64,000 bases of DNA from Achromobacter denitrificans NBRC 15125 (GTDB taxonomy: Bacteria > Pseudomonadota > Gammaproteobacteria > Burkholderiales > Burkholderiaceae_B). The notes below the pieces were generated by a model. It saw only the letters and a program-made list of their open reading frames with translations. It had not been told where the DNA came from and did not search any database. The position numbers and the translations under genes are program-made. Positions 38,229 to 48,031 of this stretch are shown piece after piece (within the stretch, counting starts at the first letter, position 1; every line of letters starts with the position of its first letter). The stretch spans positions 49,402 through 113,401 of the forward strand of contig NZ_BCTQ01000023.1 of NCBI RefSeq assembly GCF_001571365.1. The letters run 5' to 3'.

Positions 38229-39236
38229 CTAGACGGCGTCCGGTCCCAGGCGCGCGCCGGCCCGCAAGATGCCGCAACGCTTGTGCGCCCGCATCACCAC
38301 GCCGACTTCGCTGTTCAGCACGCCGTCGAGTTCGCCCAGGCGGCGCGTCACCACGTCCCACAGATGCAGGCTGTCGCGGCACAGCACGTGCCAGAACAGC
38401 TGCGACGCGCCGCTGGTGCCGAACAGGCAGCGCGTGTTCGGATCCAGCGCCAGATGCGCCGCCAGCGCATCCACCGCCTGCGGCCGCACCTGCACGGAAA
38501 TCACCGCCTCCACCGGGAATCCGACCAGCGCCGGCTCCACCTCCACGCGGAAACTCAGGGCGCGCCGCTCCACCATGTACTGCAACAGGCGCTGCGCGGT
38601 GGGCTCGCTGACGCCGGCCTGCTCGGCCAGTTCGGCCAGGCTGGCGCGGCCGTCGCGCATCAAGTAGGCCACCATGCGCTGCTCGGCATCCGTCAGGGCG
38701 GCAGGCGCCTGCGCCGCGGCGGGCTCGGCCGTGGTGTCCGCCGCCTGGGCCTGGATGCGCCACTGGCCGGCGCGCCGGAACGGCCGCAGCACCAGCCGCG
38801 CCTCCACGTGTTCCACGCCGGCAATGGATGGCAGCACGCGCGTCACCACGTCCGGCATGTCGGCCGCATCCGCCAGCGTCAGCTCGGCCATCAGGTCGGC
38901 CGAACCGGCCAGCGTGACCACCAGCTGGCTGATATCCAGCCGCGCCAATTGGTCCGCCACCTCCGGCACGTGGCCGGAACGGCAGCGCACCCAGGCGTGC
39001 AGCACCACGCCGCGGCCGGTGGCCAGGGGATCGGGCTCGGCGATGACACGCAAGGCGTCGGCATCCATCAGGCGCTTGATGCGGCGCGCGACCGTGCGCT
39101 CGGCGATGCCGGTCGCGGCGCCCAGCTCGCGCCAGGATGCGCGCGGGTCGGCCTGCAGCGCGATCAGACAGGCGAGATCGGTGTCGTCCAGCCCTGAGGC
39201 TAGGGGCTTACCCTTACTTGACGTGTCCATATTCAT
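38229..39236 (-). CDS. Lrp/AsnC family regulator with two modules
   Basis: A 335-residue protein made of two Lrp/AsnC units in tandem. The first helix-turn-helix is LDDTDLACLIALQADPRASWRELGAATGIAERTVARRIKRL; the second is LTDAEQRMVAYLMRDGRASLAELAEQAGVSEPTAQRLLQYM. Each is followed by an RAM-like ligand domain (VVTLAGSADLMAELTLAD in the first). Most Lrp proteins have one module of about 160 residues. ATG 39236 is chosen; ATG 39230 is equally possible. It diverges from the MFS-amidase pair and is the likely regulator of those genes. Confidence 0.88.
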   Translation of the reverse strand: MNMDTSSKGKPLASGLDDTDLACLIALQADPRASWRELGAATGIAERTVARRIKRLMDADALRVIAEPDPLATGRGVVLHAWVRCRSGHVPEVADQLARLDISQLVVTLAGSADLMAELTLADAADMPDVVTRVLPSIAGVEHVEARLVLRPFRRAGQWRIQAQAADTTAEPAAAQAPAALTDAEQRMVAYLMRDGRASLAELAEQAGVSEPTAQRLLQYMVERRALSFRVEVEPALVGFPVEAVISVQVRPQAVDALAAHLALDPNTRCLFGTSGASQLFWHVLCRDSLHLWDVVTRRLGELDGVLNSEVGVVMRAHKRCGILRAGARLGPDAV

Positions 39237-39277
39237 TAAATTAACGTTCGCGCATTGATAAAAACACAAAATTAAAC

Positions 39278-39290
39278 GGTCTTTTTGACC
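39278..39290. promoter_or_regulatory. Inverted repeat, candidate Lrp-type operator
   Basis: GGTC-TTTTT-GACC (39278-39290) lies in the AT-rich gap between the divergent Lrp-like and MFS genes, 28 bases before the MFS start. An AT core flanked by inverted arms is what Lrp/AsnC proteins commonly bind; the assignment is an inference. Confidence 0.5.
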
Positions 39291-39317
39291 AAAAATAAAT
39301 TCTTATTTGAGGTTTCC

Positions 39318-40634
39318 ATGAGCAGCACTTCAGCGCCCCTGCGCAAGCCGCAGAGGGCAGCCGCCTCGACCGGCACCGCGCCCGTCTCCCGCTCGCGCAC
39401 CATCCTGGCCGGTAGTGTAGGCAATGCGGTCGAATGGTTCGACTGGACCATCTACGCGTCCTTCGCCATCTTCTTTTCCAGCCAGTTCTTCCCCGAAGGC
39501 AACGAAACCACGGCCCTCCTGGCGACGTTCGGCATTTTCGCCGTGGGCTTCTTCATGCGCCCGGTGGGCGGCTGGCTGCTGGGCATTTTCTCCGACCGCT
39601 ACGGACGCAAGGCCGCGCTGGGCCTGACCATCCTGATGATGGCCGGCGGCTCGCTGATCATCGCCGTCACCCCCACCTACGCCACCATCGGCCTGGCCGC
39701 CCCGCTGCTGCTGACCGCCGCCCGCCTCCTGCAAGGCCTGTCGCTGGGCGGAGAGTATGCCTCGGCCACGACCTTCCTGGCCGAAATGGCGCCGTCGAAC
39801 AAGCGCGGCTTCTATTCCAGCTTCGTGTTCTTCAGCGCGGCCGTGGGCATCCTGGCCGCCTCGGCCATCGGCTGGGTGCTGACCTCCACGCTGACCAAGG
39901 CCGACATGGCCGCCTGGGGCTGGCGCATTCCGTTCTTCCTGGGCGCCCTGGGCGGCCTGGCCGGCATGTGGATCCGCCGCTCGATCCCGGAAACCGAGGC
40001 GTTCTCCCACGCCAAGAAGGCCGGCGTCGAAAAGCAGCCGTTGCGCACCCTGCTGCGCGACCATCCGCGCGAAGTGCTGCGCATCGTGGGCTTCTCCATC
40101 CTGACCACGTTCGCGTTCTACATCTTCGTGGCCTACGTCCCCACCTACGCCATCCGCCAGGTGGGCGCCGATCCGAAGACCGCGTTTGCCGCCAACACCG
40201 TCGCGCTGATCGTATTCATGCTGGTGCAGCCGCTGTTCGGAATCCTGTCCGACCGCATCGGCCGCAAACCGCAGCTGATCTTCTTCGCCGGCGGCTACCT
40301 GGTGTTCTTCTATCCGCTGATGACCACGCTCGGCCCCTCGTTCGGCTCGATCCTGGCCGTGGAGCTGTTCGGCCTGGTGCTGTACGCCATGTACACGGCC
40401 ATCGCGCCGGCCATCATGTCCGAGCAGTTCCCGACCAGCGTGCGCGCCGTCGGCATCGGCACGCCGTACAACCTGGTCGTGGCGCTGCTCGGCGGCACCA
40501 CGCCTTACCTGCTGACCTGGCTGCAAAGCAAGGGCATGGAGCGCTGGTTCTTCTACTACGTGCTGGCGGGCGCCGTGATCACCCTGATCACCTTCATCCG
40601 CATGCCCGAGACCAAGGGCCAGGACCTGAAATAA
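39318..40634 (+). CDS. MFS transporter, metabolite:H+ symporter type
   Basis: A 438-residue permease with about 12 membrane segments. AGSVGNAVEWFDWTIYASFA near residue 32 and the loop GIFSDRYGRKAALG are typical of the metabolite:H+ symporter branch; a second loop reads ILSDRIGRKPQL. The motif LQGLSLGGEYASATTFLAEMAP is also characteristic. TTGAGG lies nine bases ahead of ATG 39318. The amidase gene starts two bases after its stop, so transporter and amidase probably serve one substrate, perhaps an amide or acylated amino acid. Confidence 0.92.
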   Translation: MSSTSAPLRKPQRAAASTGTAPVSRSRTILAGSVGNAVEWFDWTIYASFAIFFSSQFFPEGNETTALLATFGIFAVGFFMRPVGGWLLGIFSDRYGRKAALGLTILMMAGGSLIIAVTPTYATIGLAAPLLLTAARLLQGLSLGGEYASATTFLAEMAPSNKRGFYSSFVFFSAAVGILAASAIGWVLTSTLTKADMAAWGWRIPFFLGALGGLAGMWIRRSIPETEAFSHAKKAGVEKQPLRTLLRDHPREVLRIVGFSILTTFAFYIFVAYVPTYAIRQVGADPKTAFAANTVALIVFMLVQPLFGILSDRIGRKPQLIFFAGGYLVFFYPLMTTLGPSFGSILAVELFGLVLYAMYTAIAPAIMSEQFPTSVRAVGIGTPYNLVVALLGGTTPYLLTWLQSKGMERWFFYYVLAGAVITLITFIRMPETKGQDLK

Positions 40635-40636
40635 TC

Positions 40637-42064
40637 ATGCCCGCACAAGACACCGCCCTGCATTTCCGAGAGGCCCGCGAACTCGCCCGCGCCATCCGCC
40701 AGCGCCAACTGAGCTCGCGCCAGGTCACCGTTCACTTCCTGGACCGCATCGAGCGCGCGCCCGCGCTCGGCGCCTACAGCGAGGTCACGGCGGAACGCGC
40801 GCTGGCCCTGGCCGACGCCGCCGACCGCCTGCTCGCGGCGGGCATCCTGCTCGGCCCCCTGCACGGGGTGCCGGTGGCGGTGAAAGACAGCGTGCAATGG
40901 GAAGGCGTCACGGCCAGCCTGGGTTCCAGCGCCCTGCGGGGCCGAGTCAGCGGCCAGACGGCCGCAGCGCTCGGCAAGCTGGCCGCGCAAGGCCTGGTCG
41001 TCCTGGGCAAGACCCGCATGACCGAATTCGCATTCGGGCTGTCGGGGCAGAACGCCACGCAAGGCACGGCGCGCAACCCCTGGGACGCGCAAACGGCGCG
41101 CGCGCCGGGCGGCTCGTCCAGCGGCGCCGGCGTGGCCGTGGCCGCGGGGCTGGCCCCCTTGGCGCTGGGCGGCGACACCGGCGGGTCCGTGCGCGCACCC
41201 GCAGCGCTCAACGGCGTGGTCGGCTACAAACCCTCCACCGGCGTCATCAGCCGGGCGGGCTGCCTGCCGCTGTCGGAAACGCTGGACGTGCTGGGCCCGA
41301 TTTCGCGCAGCGTGACGGACGCCCGCCTGCTGACGCAATTGCTGGCCGGCCCCGACCTCGGCGACGACACCACGTTGGCGTTTCCGGCCAGCGCCATCGC
41401 CGCCTTGAACGAGCCCGCCGCGCGCGGCGCCGGTCCCGTGGCCGTGCTGCCCCCCGAGGCCTGGCCCGCGCCATTGGCCGATGCCGGCCTGCGGACCTGG
41501 CACCAGGCGCTGGAACAGCTGGCACGCGCCGGCTTCACGCCCACCCCCTGGCACCCGCCGGCGGCCCTGTCGTTCGAGCGCATGGCGCAAGACAATTCGC
41601 TGGTGCTGGCCTACGAGGCCTACCGCCACTACGGCGCGCTCGCCGAAGACCCCGCCCAGCCGCTGTGGGAGGTGGTGCGGGCCCGCATCGCCGCGGGCGG
41701 CCGGATCTCGCCTGCCGATTATGAAGCCGCCCTGTTGCGCCGCGCCGCCGACATGGCCGCCTTCGCGCAGGCCATGGCCGGCGTGGACGCATTGCTGATG
41801 CCGGCCTGCGACCAGGCCGCCCAGGCGCTGGATCCGGACGACACCCGCCACGCGGGGCTGGGCAAGCTGCTGCGGCCCGCCAACTTCCTGGGCTCGGCCG
41901 CCATCGCGCTGCCCGCCGGCTACGACGCCGAAGGCATGCCCATGGGCGTCCAGCTGCTGGCGCCCGCGGGCGCCGACGCCGCGCTGCTGGACTGCGCGGC
42001 CGCGCTAGAGCCCGTGCTGGCGCCGGCGGTTCGCCACCCGGACCTGTCGGCCTGGGGACTGTGA
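40637..42064 (+). CDS. Amidase (amidase signature family)
   Basis: A 475-residue Ser-cisSer-Lys amidohydrolase. The catalytic lysine is in GVPVAVKDSVQWEG. The signature GGSSSGAGVAVAAGLAPLALGGDTGGSVR carries the cis-serine and the nucleophile serine, and PAALNGVVGYKPSTG follows. Length is normal for stand-alone amidases, which is against the GatA subunit, especially as no gatB or gatC is present. It is cotranscribed with the MFS permease (two-base gap). The substrate cannot be read from sequence. A strong terminator follows. Confidence 0.92.
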   Translation: MPAQDTALHFREARELARAIRQRQLSSRQVTVHFLDRIERAPALGAYSEVTAERALALADAADRLLAAGILLGPLHGVPVAVKDSVQWEGVTASLGSSALRGRVSGQTAAALGKLAAQGLVVLGKTRMTEFAFGLSGQNATQGTARNPWDAQTARAPGGSSSGAGVAVAAGLAPLALGGDTGGSVRAPAALNGVVGYKPSTGVISRAGCLPLSETLDVLGPISRSVTDARLLTQLLAGPDLGDDTTLAFPASAIAALNEPAARGAGPVAVLPPEAWPAPLADAGLRTWHQALEQLARAGFTPTPWHPPAALSFERMAQDNSLVLAYEAYRHYGALAEDPAQPLWEVVRARIAAGGRISPADYEAALLRRAADMAAFAQAMAGVDALLMPACDQAAQALDPDDTRHAGLGKLLRPANFLGSAAIALPAGYDAEGMPMGVQLLAPAGADAALLDCAAALEPVLAPAVRHPDLSAWGL

Positions 42065-42081
42065 TCCCGACGCCGCAATGA

Positions 42082-42110
42082 AATACGCCCCCGCAGCGCG
42101 GGGGCGTATT
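42082..42110. terminator. Bidirectional rho-independent terminator
   Basis: A 13-bp perfect stem, AATACGCCCCCGC (42082-42094) with GCGGGGGCGTATT (42098-42110), has a 3-base loop. It lies between the convergent amidase and metK genes. Confidence 0.9.
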
Positions 42111-42130
42111 CCATTTGAAGCAAGGCGCGC

Positions 42131-43294
42131 TTACACGGCCTTCTTCAGTTCCTGCACCTTGTCCGTGGCTTCCCACGAGAACTCCGGCTCGGAACGGCCG
42201 AAGTGGCCATAGGCCGCGGTCTTCGTGTAGATCGGACGCAGCAGGTCCAGCATGTTCACGATGCCCTTGGGACGCAGATCGAAGTGTTCGCGCACCAGCT
42301 TGGCGATCTGGTCGTCGGGGATCACGCCCGTGCCTTCGGTGTAGACGGTGATGTTGATCGGCTCGGCCACGCCGATGGCATAGCTGACCTGCACCTGGCA
42401 CTGGCGGGCCAGGCCGGCGGCCACGATGTTCTTGGCCACGTAACGCGCGGCGTAGGCGGCCGAACGGTCCACCTTCGAGGGATCCTTGCCCGAGAACGCG
42501 CCGCCGCCGTGCGGGCAAGCGCCGCCGTACGTGTCGACGATGATCTTGCGGCCGGTCAGGCCGCAATCGCCTTGCGGGCCGCCGATGACGAAGCGGCCGG
42601 TCGGGTTGACCAGGAACTTCGTCTTGGGCGTGATCAGGCCTTCGGGGAAGCTGGGCTTGATGATGTCTTCGATCACCGCTTCGCGGATGGTTTCTTGCGA
42701 AACTTCAGGCGAATGCTGGGTCGACAGCACCACCGTATCGACTTCCGCCGGGCGGCCGTCGATGTAGCGGAACGTCACCTGCGACTTGGCGTCCGGGCGC
42801 AGCCACGGCAGGCGGCCGTCCTTGCGCAGTTCGCTCTGGCGCTGCACCAGGCGGTGCGCGTACCAGATCGGGGCCGGCATCAGGTCGGGCGTTTCATCGC
42901 ACGCGTAGCCGAACATCAGGCCTTGGTCGCCCGCGCCCTGGTTCAGGTAGTCTTCGGAACTGCGGTCCACGCCCTGGGCGATGTCCGGCGATTGCTTGTC
43001 GTAGGCGACGAGCACCGCGCAGCCCTTGTAGTCGATGCCGTATTCGGTGTTGTCGTAGCCGATGCGGCGGATCGTGTCGCGGGCGACCTGGATGTAGTCG
43101 ACGTTGGCGGTCGTGGTGATCTCGCCGGCCAGCACGACCAGGCCCGTGTTGCACAGCGTTTCGGCTGCGACACGCGCGTTCGGGTCCTGCGTGAAGATGG
43201 CGTCGAGGATCGCGTCGGAAACCTGGTCGGCTACCTTGTCGGGATGCCCTTCGGAGACGGATTCGGAAGTAAAGAGAAAGTCGTTGTTGGCCAC
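42131..43294 (-). CDS. metK: S-adenosylmethionine synthetase
   Basis: A 387-residue enzyme that makes SAM from methionine and ATP. Hallmarks: [24 protein letters not shown] at the N-terminus with the ATP-binding His, [12 protein letters not shown], and the phosphate loop [19 protein letters not shown]. The start is GTG 43294 (reading MANNDFLF), with AAGGA upstream; the frame is open further but lacks homology. The C-terminus is conserved as well. No SAM riboswitch is visible in its leader. With ahcY and metF elsewhere in the window it completes part of the methyl cycle. Confidence 0.97.
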   Translation of the reverse strand: MANNDFLFTSESVSEGHPDKVADQVSDAILDAIFTQDPNARVAAETLCNTGLVVLAGEITTTANVDYIQVARDTIRRIGYDNTEYGIDYKGCAVLVAYDKQSPDIAQGVDRSSEDYLNQGAGDQGLMFGYACDETPDLMPAPIWYAHRLVQRQSELRKDGRLPWLRPDAKSQVTFRYIDGRPAEVDTVVLSTQHSPEVSQETIREAVIEDIIKPSFPEGLITPKTKFLVNPTGRFVIGGPQGDCGLTGRKIIVDTYGGACPHGGGAFSGKDPSKVDRSAAYAARYVAKNIVAAGLARQCQVQVSYAIGVAEPINITVYTEGTGVIPDDQIAKLVREHFDLRPKGIVNMLDLLRPIYTKTAAYGHFGRSEPEFSWEATDKVQELKKAV

Positions 43295-43576
43295 AGATGC
43301 GTCCTTACGTGCCCGGCATTGCCGGCGCATAGGTTCACGAGGCGCGTTGCACCTCGGACCGCATGCCTCTCGGCATACACTGATCTGGGCGCGACGCTTT
43401 AGCGGATTTGGCAAAGGCCGCGCAAAGCGCTACACCCTTGCCGTCGCCCCGCAAGTTGTCGGTTAACTCGGCGACTGCCGCTATTTTAAGCGAAAATGCC
43501 GTTCTGCTGCCGGCGCCGGGCCCCGTGCCCGTTTCCCGGCCCCAGACGCGCCTTCGCCAGCCCAACCCATCGCCGC

Positions 43577-44443
43577 ATGCTGCTCTTCCTGTTCAGACTA
43601 TTCGCCGCCCTTCCCCTCCCTGTCGCGCACGCCCTGGGGCGCCTCGCCGGGCGCGCGATCTACGCCTGGCCTGGCAAGTACCGGCGGCGGCTACAGGCCA
43701 ACGCCGCCCAGGCCGGCTATCCGGCCCCGGCCTTCGCGCGCCGCGCGGCGGGCGAGATCGGCGCCATGATCCTCGAAAGTCCGCGGGTCTGGTTCCGCAA
43801 CGAAGACAGCCTGTCCCGCGTGGTGTCGGACGACAACGACGTGGTGAGCGCGGCCCGCGCCGAAAACCGCGGCATCCTCTTCCTGACGCCGCACCTGGGG
43901 TGCTTCGAGATCACCGCCCGCTACCTGGCCCGCCAGATGCCCATGACGGTCATGTTCCGCCCGCCGCGCAAGGATGTCCTGGCCCCGCTGCTGGAAACCG
44001 CGCGCAACAGCTCGGCGGTCAATGCGGTGCCGGCCACCATGCAGGGCGTGCGCGAATTCGTGCGGGCGCTGCGCCGGGGCGAATCCGTGGGCATGCTGCC
44101 CGACCAGGCGCCCGGCGTGGGCGACGGCGTCTGGGCGCCCTTCTTCGGGCGCATGGCCTACACCATGACGCTGCCGGGCAAGCTGGCCACGCAGACCGGC
44201 GTTCCCATCATTCTCACCGCCGGCGAACGGCTGCCGCGCGGACGGGGCTGGCGCATCCACTACGTGCGGGTGCCCGAGCCGCTGCCGGCCGACGCCGAGT
44301 CGCAGGCGGCGCTGCTCAACGCCGCCATGGAAACGTTGATCCGCCGCTGCCCCGAGCAATACCTCTGGAGCTACAACCGCTACAAGACGCCGCGCGGGGC
44401 GCCCCCGGCGCCGGCCGCCGATACGGCCTCCACGGCGGGCTGA
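43577..44443 (+). CDS. Lipid A late acyltransferase-like protein (LpxL/HtrB family)
   Basis: A 288-residue inner-membrane acyltransferase. A hydrophobic N-terminus (MLLFLFRLFAALPLPVAHAL) anchors it. The catalytic HX4E motif is in FLTPHLGCFEITARYLA, and the RGESVGMLPDQAPG block is typical of LpxL proteins that add secondary acyl chains to lipid A. ATG 43577 starts the recognisable protein. A second family member follows by 40 bases; Bordetella has such a tandem pair (lpxL1, lpxL2), but which is which cannot be assigned here. dapF follows the pair. Confidence 0.9.
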   Translation: MLLFLFRLFAALPLPVAHALGRLAGRAIYAWPGKYRRRLQANAAQAGYPAPAFARRAAGEIGAMILESPRVWFRNEDSLSRVVSDDNDVVSAARAENRGILFLTPHLGCFEITARYLARQMPMTVMFRPPRKDVLAPLLETARNSSAVNAVPATMQGVREFVRALRRGESVGMLPDQAPGVGDGVWAPFFGRMAYTMTLPGKLATQTGVPIILTAGERLPRGRGWRIHYVRVPEPLPADAESQAALLNAAMETLIRRCPEQYLWSYNRYKTPRGAPPAPAADTASTAG

Positions 44444-44483
44444 GCCCCGCCGCGCCCCCGCCCGTCGTCCCCCTGCTGACACC

Positions 44484-45374
44484 ATGACTGATTTCAAAAC
44501 GCGCGCGCTGGTCTCCCTGTTGAAATGGTTCGGCCGCATCAGGCCGTCGACCCGGCTGCGCATCGGCGCCTGCCTGGGCTGGCTGGCGCCGCGGCTGGCC
44601 AAATCGCGCGCGCGCATCGTCCGGCGCAACCTGGAACTGTGCTTTCCAGACCAGCCGGCCGCCGTGCGCGAACGCTGGCTGGCCGAGCACTTCCGCGCGC
44701 TGGCGCAATCCATCGTGGACCGCGGCGTGCTCTGGTACGGCGCGCCCGAAGCCGTCAAGGAAATGGTGACGCAGACCGGCAGCGACCGGATCAATGCGCT
44801 GACGGCCGAGGGCCGCTCGGTGATCCTGCTGGCGCCGCACTTCATCGCGCTGGACGCCGCGGCCACCCGCCTCACCATGGACGTGCCCAGCGCCGCCACC
44901 ATGTACACCCCGCAAAGCGACCCCCACATCGACGCGGTCGTGGCCGCCGGCCGCGCCCGCTTCAACGAGGTTTTCCTGGTCAGCCGCAAGGACGGCGTGC
45001 GCGAATTGCTGCGCCACCTGCGCGCGCCCCGCCCCGTCTACTACCTGCCCGACATGGACTTCGGCCGCCAGGGCTCGGTGTTCGTGCCGTTCTTCGGCGT
45101 ACCGGCCGCGACCCTGCTCGCCACGGCGCAGCTGGCCAAGAAGTGGAATGCCGCCGTCGTGCCCATCGTGGGTTTCTGGAATCCGGATACGGGCCGCTAC
45201 CATGTGGATGTCCTGCCGCCGCTGGAGGATTTCCCCGGCGAAGGCTCGCTCGAAGACGCCACCGCCCGCCTCAACCGCGAACTGGAATCCTGGGTGCGCC
45301 GTTGCCCCAGCCAGTATTACTGGGTCCATCGCCGTTTCAAGACGCGGCCGCCGGGCGAGCCCAAACTCTACTGA
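44484..45374 (+). CDS. Lipid A late acyltransferase-like protein (LpxL/HtrB family), second copy
   Basis: A 296-residue acyltransferase. The active-site motif is [16 protein letters not shown] (HX4D), followed by [27 protein letters not shown], where the LpxL consensus has a D/N-x-D loop. The C-terminal [19 protein letters not shown] is very characteristic. It is only loosely similar to the first copy, so the two probably add different acyl chains or act at different positions. It ends 46 bases before dapF. The pair could modify the endotoxin's acylation. Confidence 0.91.
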   Translation: MTDFKTRALVSLLKWFGRIRPSTRLRIGACLGWLAPRLAKSRARIVRRNLELCFPDQPAAVRERWLAEHFRALAQSIVDRGVLWYGAPEAVKEMVTQTGSDRINALTAEGRSVILLAPHFIALDAAATRLTMDVPSAATMYTPQSDPHIDAVVAAGRARFNEVFLVSRKDGVRELLRHLRAPRPVYYLPDMDFGRQGSVFVPFFGVPAATLLATAQLAKKWNAAVVPIVGFWNPDTGRYHVDVLPPLEDFPGEGSLEDATARLNRELESWVRRCPSQYYWVHRRFKTRPPGEPKLY

Positions 45375-45420
45375 CCCGCCGGCGCGCCGCCCGCGCCCCA
45401 ATATGGGCGATAATCCGGTG

Positions 45421-46314
45421 ATGAACTGGAACTTCACCAAAATGCATGGCGCGGGCAACGATTTCGTCATGCTCGACGGAGTCCGCCAAACGATCGAAAT
45501 GACGCCCGAGCGCGCCCGCGCGCTCGGCGATCGGCATTTCGGCATCGGCGCCGACCAGATCCTCGTGGTCGAACGCGCCACCCGGCCGGACGCCGACTTC
45601 CGCTATCGCATCTACAACTCCGACGGCAGCGAAGTCGAACATTGCGGCAACGGCGCCCGCTGCTTCGTGCGCTTCGTGCACGAGCAAGGCCTGTCCGACC
45701 GCAATCCGCTGCGCGCCGAAATCGCCACCGGCATCCTGGTGCTGGACGAAGCCGACGACGAGCAGGTCACCGTCGACATGGGCAGCACCCGCTTCGAGCC
45801 CGCCGCCCTGCCGTTCGACACCGACGGCCTGGCCTCCCGGCCCGAAGGCGACGACACGCTGTGGGAACTGCCGCTGGACGCGCCCGCGGGCCTGACTGGC
45901 GCCATCTGGATCTCGGCGGTGGCGATCTCCAACCCGCACGCCGTGCAGGTCGTGGAAAACGTCGATACCGCGCCGGTTTCCGTGCTCGGCCCGCTGATCG
46001 AAACCCATCCGCGCTTCCCGCGCCGCGTCAACGCGGGCTTCATGCAAGTGCTGGACCGGCACAACATCCGCCTGCGCGTCTTCGAACGAGGCGCGGGCGA
46101 AACCCTGGCCTGCGGCACCGGCGCCTGCGCCGCCGTCGCGGCCGGCATCCGCCGCGGCCTGCTCGACTCCCCGGTGCGCGTGCAAGCGCGCGGCGGCGTG
46201 CTGACCGTCGCCTGGAATGGCGAACAGCTCCGCATGACCGGCCCGGCGGAATCCGTTTTCACGGGGCAGGTCGACATCGACAAGCTCGTCTTCTCCATGG
46301 GGCTGAACCGATAA
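45421..46314 (+). CDS. dapF: Diaminopimelate epimerase
   Basis: A 297-residue cofactor-independent epimerase that makes meso-diaminopimelate for lysine and peptidoglycan. The two catalytic cysteines are visible, in [15 protein letters not shown] and [15 protein letters not shown]. The N-terminal [16 protein letters not shown] is also diagnostic. ATG 45421 gives the full-length family start. DUF484 and xerC follow, a widely conserved dapF-DUF484-xerC order in proteobacteria. Confidence 0.97.
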   Translation: MNWNFTKMHGAGNDFVMLDGVRQTIEMTPERARALGDRHFGIGADQILVVERATRPDADFRYRIYNSDGSEVEHCGNGARCFVRFVHEQGLSDRNPLRAEIATGILVLDEADDEQVTVDMGSTRFEPAALPFDTDGLASRPEGDDTLWELPLDAPAGLTGAIWISAVAISNPHAVQVVENVDTAPVSVLGPLIETHPRFPRRVNAGFMQVLDRHNIRLRVFERGAGETLACGTGACAAVAAGIRRGLLDSPVRVQARGGVLTVAWNGEQLRMTGPAESVFTGQVDIDKLVFSMGLNR

Positions 46315-46317
46315 GCC

Positions 46318-46995
46318 ATGACTGATACCGTTTTTACCGCCCAGGACATCGCGGGCTTTCTGCAAGAGAATCCCGGCTTTTTCGACGAACACGCCGACGT
46401 CTTCGCCACGCTGCAGGTGCCGCACCCGCACGGCTCGCGCGCCATTTCGCTGGGCGAGCGCCAGATCATGACGCTGCGCGAACGCAACCGCGAACTGGAA
46501 TGGCGGCTCAACGAGCTCGTGCGCAACGCCACCGCCAATGAAACCATCGGCACGCACGTGGCCAAGTGGTGCAGCCGCCTGCTGTCGGAATGCGATCCGC
46601 AGCAAGTGCCCGGCGAGATCGCCCTGGGCCTGGCCGAGCAATTCGACCTGAACCACGTGGCCCTGCGCCTGTGGGACCTGTCCGAACTGCCCGAGACCGG
46701 CTATGGCGAGCCCGTCACGCAGGACGTGCGCACCTTCACCGACAGCCTCAAGGCGCCGTACTGCGGCACCGACACCGGCTTCGAGGCCGCCGCCTGGCTG
46801 GACGCCAAGCCCAAGTCGCTGGCGCTGGTCCCCTTGCGCCTCGTCGCCGACGGCCCCGCCGTCGGCCTGCTGGTGCTGGGTTCGGACGACGTCGACCGCT
46901 TCACCCCCGAAATGGGCACCACCTTCCTGGAATCCATCGGCCAGCTGGCCTCGGCGGCGCTGCACCGCCTGAACCCGGCGAGCCCCAAGGCCTAG
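46318..46995 (+). CDS. DUF484 family protein
   Basis: A 225-residue cytosolic protein. It has the N-terminal DUF484 start FTAQDIAGFLQENPGFFDEHADVFATLQVPHP, a short coiled coil around ERQIMTLRERNRELEWRLNELV, and a GAF-like C-terminal domain ending in SIGQLASAALHRL. Family function is unknown, but its constant place between dapF and xerC suggests a role linked to cell wall or chromosome processing. It begins three bases after dapF and ends 25 bases before xerC. Confidence 0.92.
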   Translation: MTDTVFTAQDIAGFLQENPGFFDEHADVFATLQVPHPHGSRAISLGERQIMTLRERNRELEWRLNELVRNATANETIGTHVAKWCSRLLSECDPQQVPGEIALGLAEQFDLNHVALRLWDLSELPETGYGEPVTQDVRTFTDSLKAPYCGTDTGFEAAAWLDAKPKSLALVPLRLVADGPAVGLLVLGSDDVDRFTPEMGTTFLESIGQLASAALHRLNPASPKA

Positions 46996-47020
46996 GACCC
47001 GGGCGGACACGGAGCACGCC

Positions 47021-48019
47021 TTGCGACCCACCGCGCACGACACCGATCCGCCCGAATCGCCCGAAGCGCCCCTGCCCGACGCGATGAGCGCCTGGCTGCG
47101 CCACCTGGAAACGAACCGCCGCTATTCGCCGCATACGCTGGACGGCTACCGCCGCGAGCTGCGCTTCCTGCGCGCGCTGGCCGACAAGGCCGGCCTGCCG
47201 CTGGACAAGATCGCCAACGGCCACATCCGCCAGTTCGTGGCGCGCCTTCACGCCGAGGGCCGCGGCCCGCGCAGCCTGGCGCGCACGCTGGCGGCCTGGC
47301 GCGGCTTCTATCAATGGTGGGCGCCAGCCATCGAACTGGCCGGCAATCCCGTGGCCGGCGTGCGCGCGCCCAAGGCGCCCCGCGGCCTGCCCAAGGCCTT
47401 GTCCGTGGAACAGGCCCAGGCCCTGCTGGACCGCGCCCCGGCGCAGGTCGCGACCGAGCCTTCGGCGCTGCGCGACCAGGCCATGCTCGAACTGCTCTAT
47501 TCCAGCGGCCTGCGCCTCTCCGAGCTGGTCGGACTGGACTTGCGCTACGAGCGCGCCAACGGCTACGAATCCCGCGGCTGGCTGAACCTGGACGATGCCG
47601 AGGTCGTGGTGCTGGGCAAGGGCGGCAAGCGCCGGTCGGTGCCCGTCGGCCAGGCCGCCCTGGACGCCTTGCGCAAATGGATCGCGGCGCGCCCGCAACT
47701 GGCGCCCTTCACGGCCCAGCCCGAAGACGCCGCCGCGTTGTTCCTGGGCGCGCGCGGACGCCGCATCTCGCCGCGCGTGGTGCAACTGCAGCTGGCGCGC
47801 ATCGCGCAAGCCGCCGGCGTGCCCACCCACGTGCATCCGCACGTGCTGCGCCACAGCTTCGCCAGCCACGTCCTGCAATCCGCGCAAGACCTACGCGCAG
47901 TGCAGGAAATGCTGGGCCACGCCAACATCTCCACCACTCAGGTCTACACGCGGCTGGATTTCCAGCACCTGGCCCGCGCCTACGACCAGGCGCATCCGCG
48001 CGCGGGCCGCAAGTCCTGA
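47021..48019 (+). CDS. xerC: Tyrosine recombinase XerC
   Basis: A 332-residue site-specific recombinase that, with XerD, resolves chromosome dimers at dif. The catalytic set is complete: Arg in YSSGLRLSELVGL, Lys in GKGGKRRSVPVG, His-x-x-Arg in HPHVLRHSFASHVLQ, His in LGHANISTTQVYT with the nucleophile Tyr. The N-terminal SAM-like domain contains RYSPHTLDGYRRELRFL. TTG 47021 is favoured because GGAG lies six bases upstream; ATG 47084 would trim 21 residues. It converges on the NicO gene with a 12-base gap. Confidence 0.94.
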   Translation: MRPTAHDTDPPESPEAPLPDAMSAWLRHLETNRRYSPHTLDGYRRELRFLRALADKAGLPLDKIANGHIRQFVARLHAEGRGPRSLARTLAAWRGFYQWWAPAIELAGNPVAGVRAPKAPRGLPKALSVEQAQALLDRAPAQVATEPSALRDQAMLELLYSSGLRLSELVGLDLRYERANGYESRGWLNLDDAEVVVLGKGGKRRSVPVGQAALDALRKWIAARPQLAPFTAQPEDAAALFLGARGRRISPRVVQLQLARIAQAAGVPTHVHPHVLRHSFASHVLQSAQDLRAVQEMLGHANISTTQVYTRLDFQHLARAYDQAHPRAGRKS

Positions 48020-48031
48020 TCGCGGGCAACC

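Noticed and set aside
43295..43576. SAM riboswitch before metK
   Set aside because: No SAM-I or SAM-II type core was found in the leader; only the SAH element before ahcY is convincing.
47021..48019. Integrase of a genomic island
   Set aside because: The protein fits XerC, and the dapF-DUF484-xerC order is the standard chromosomal arrangement.
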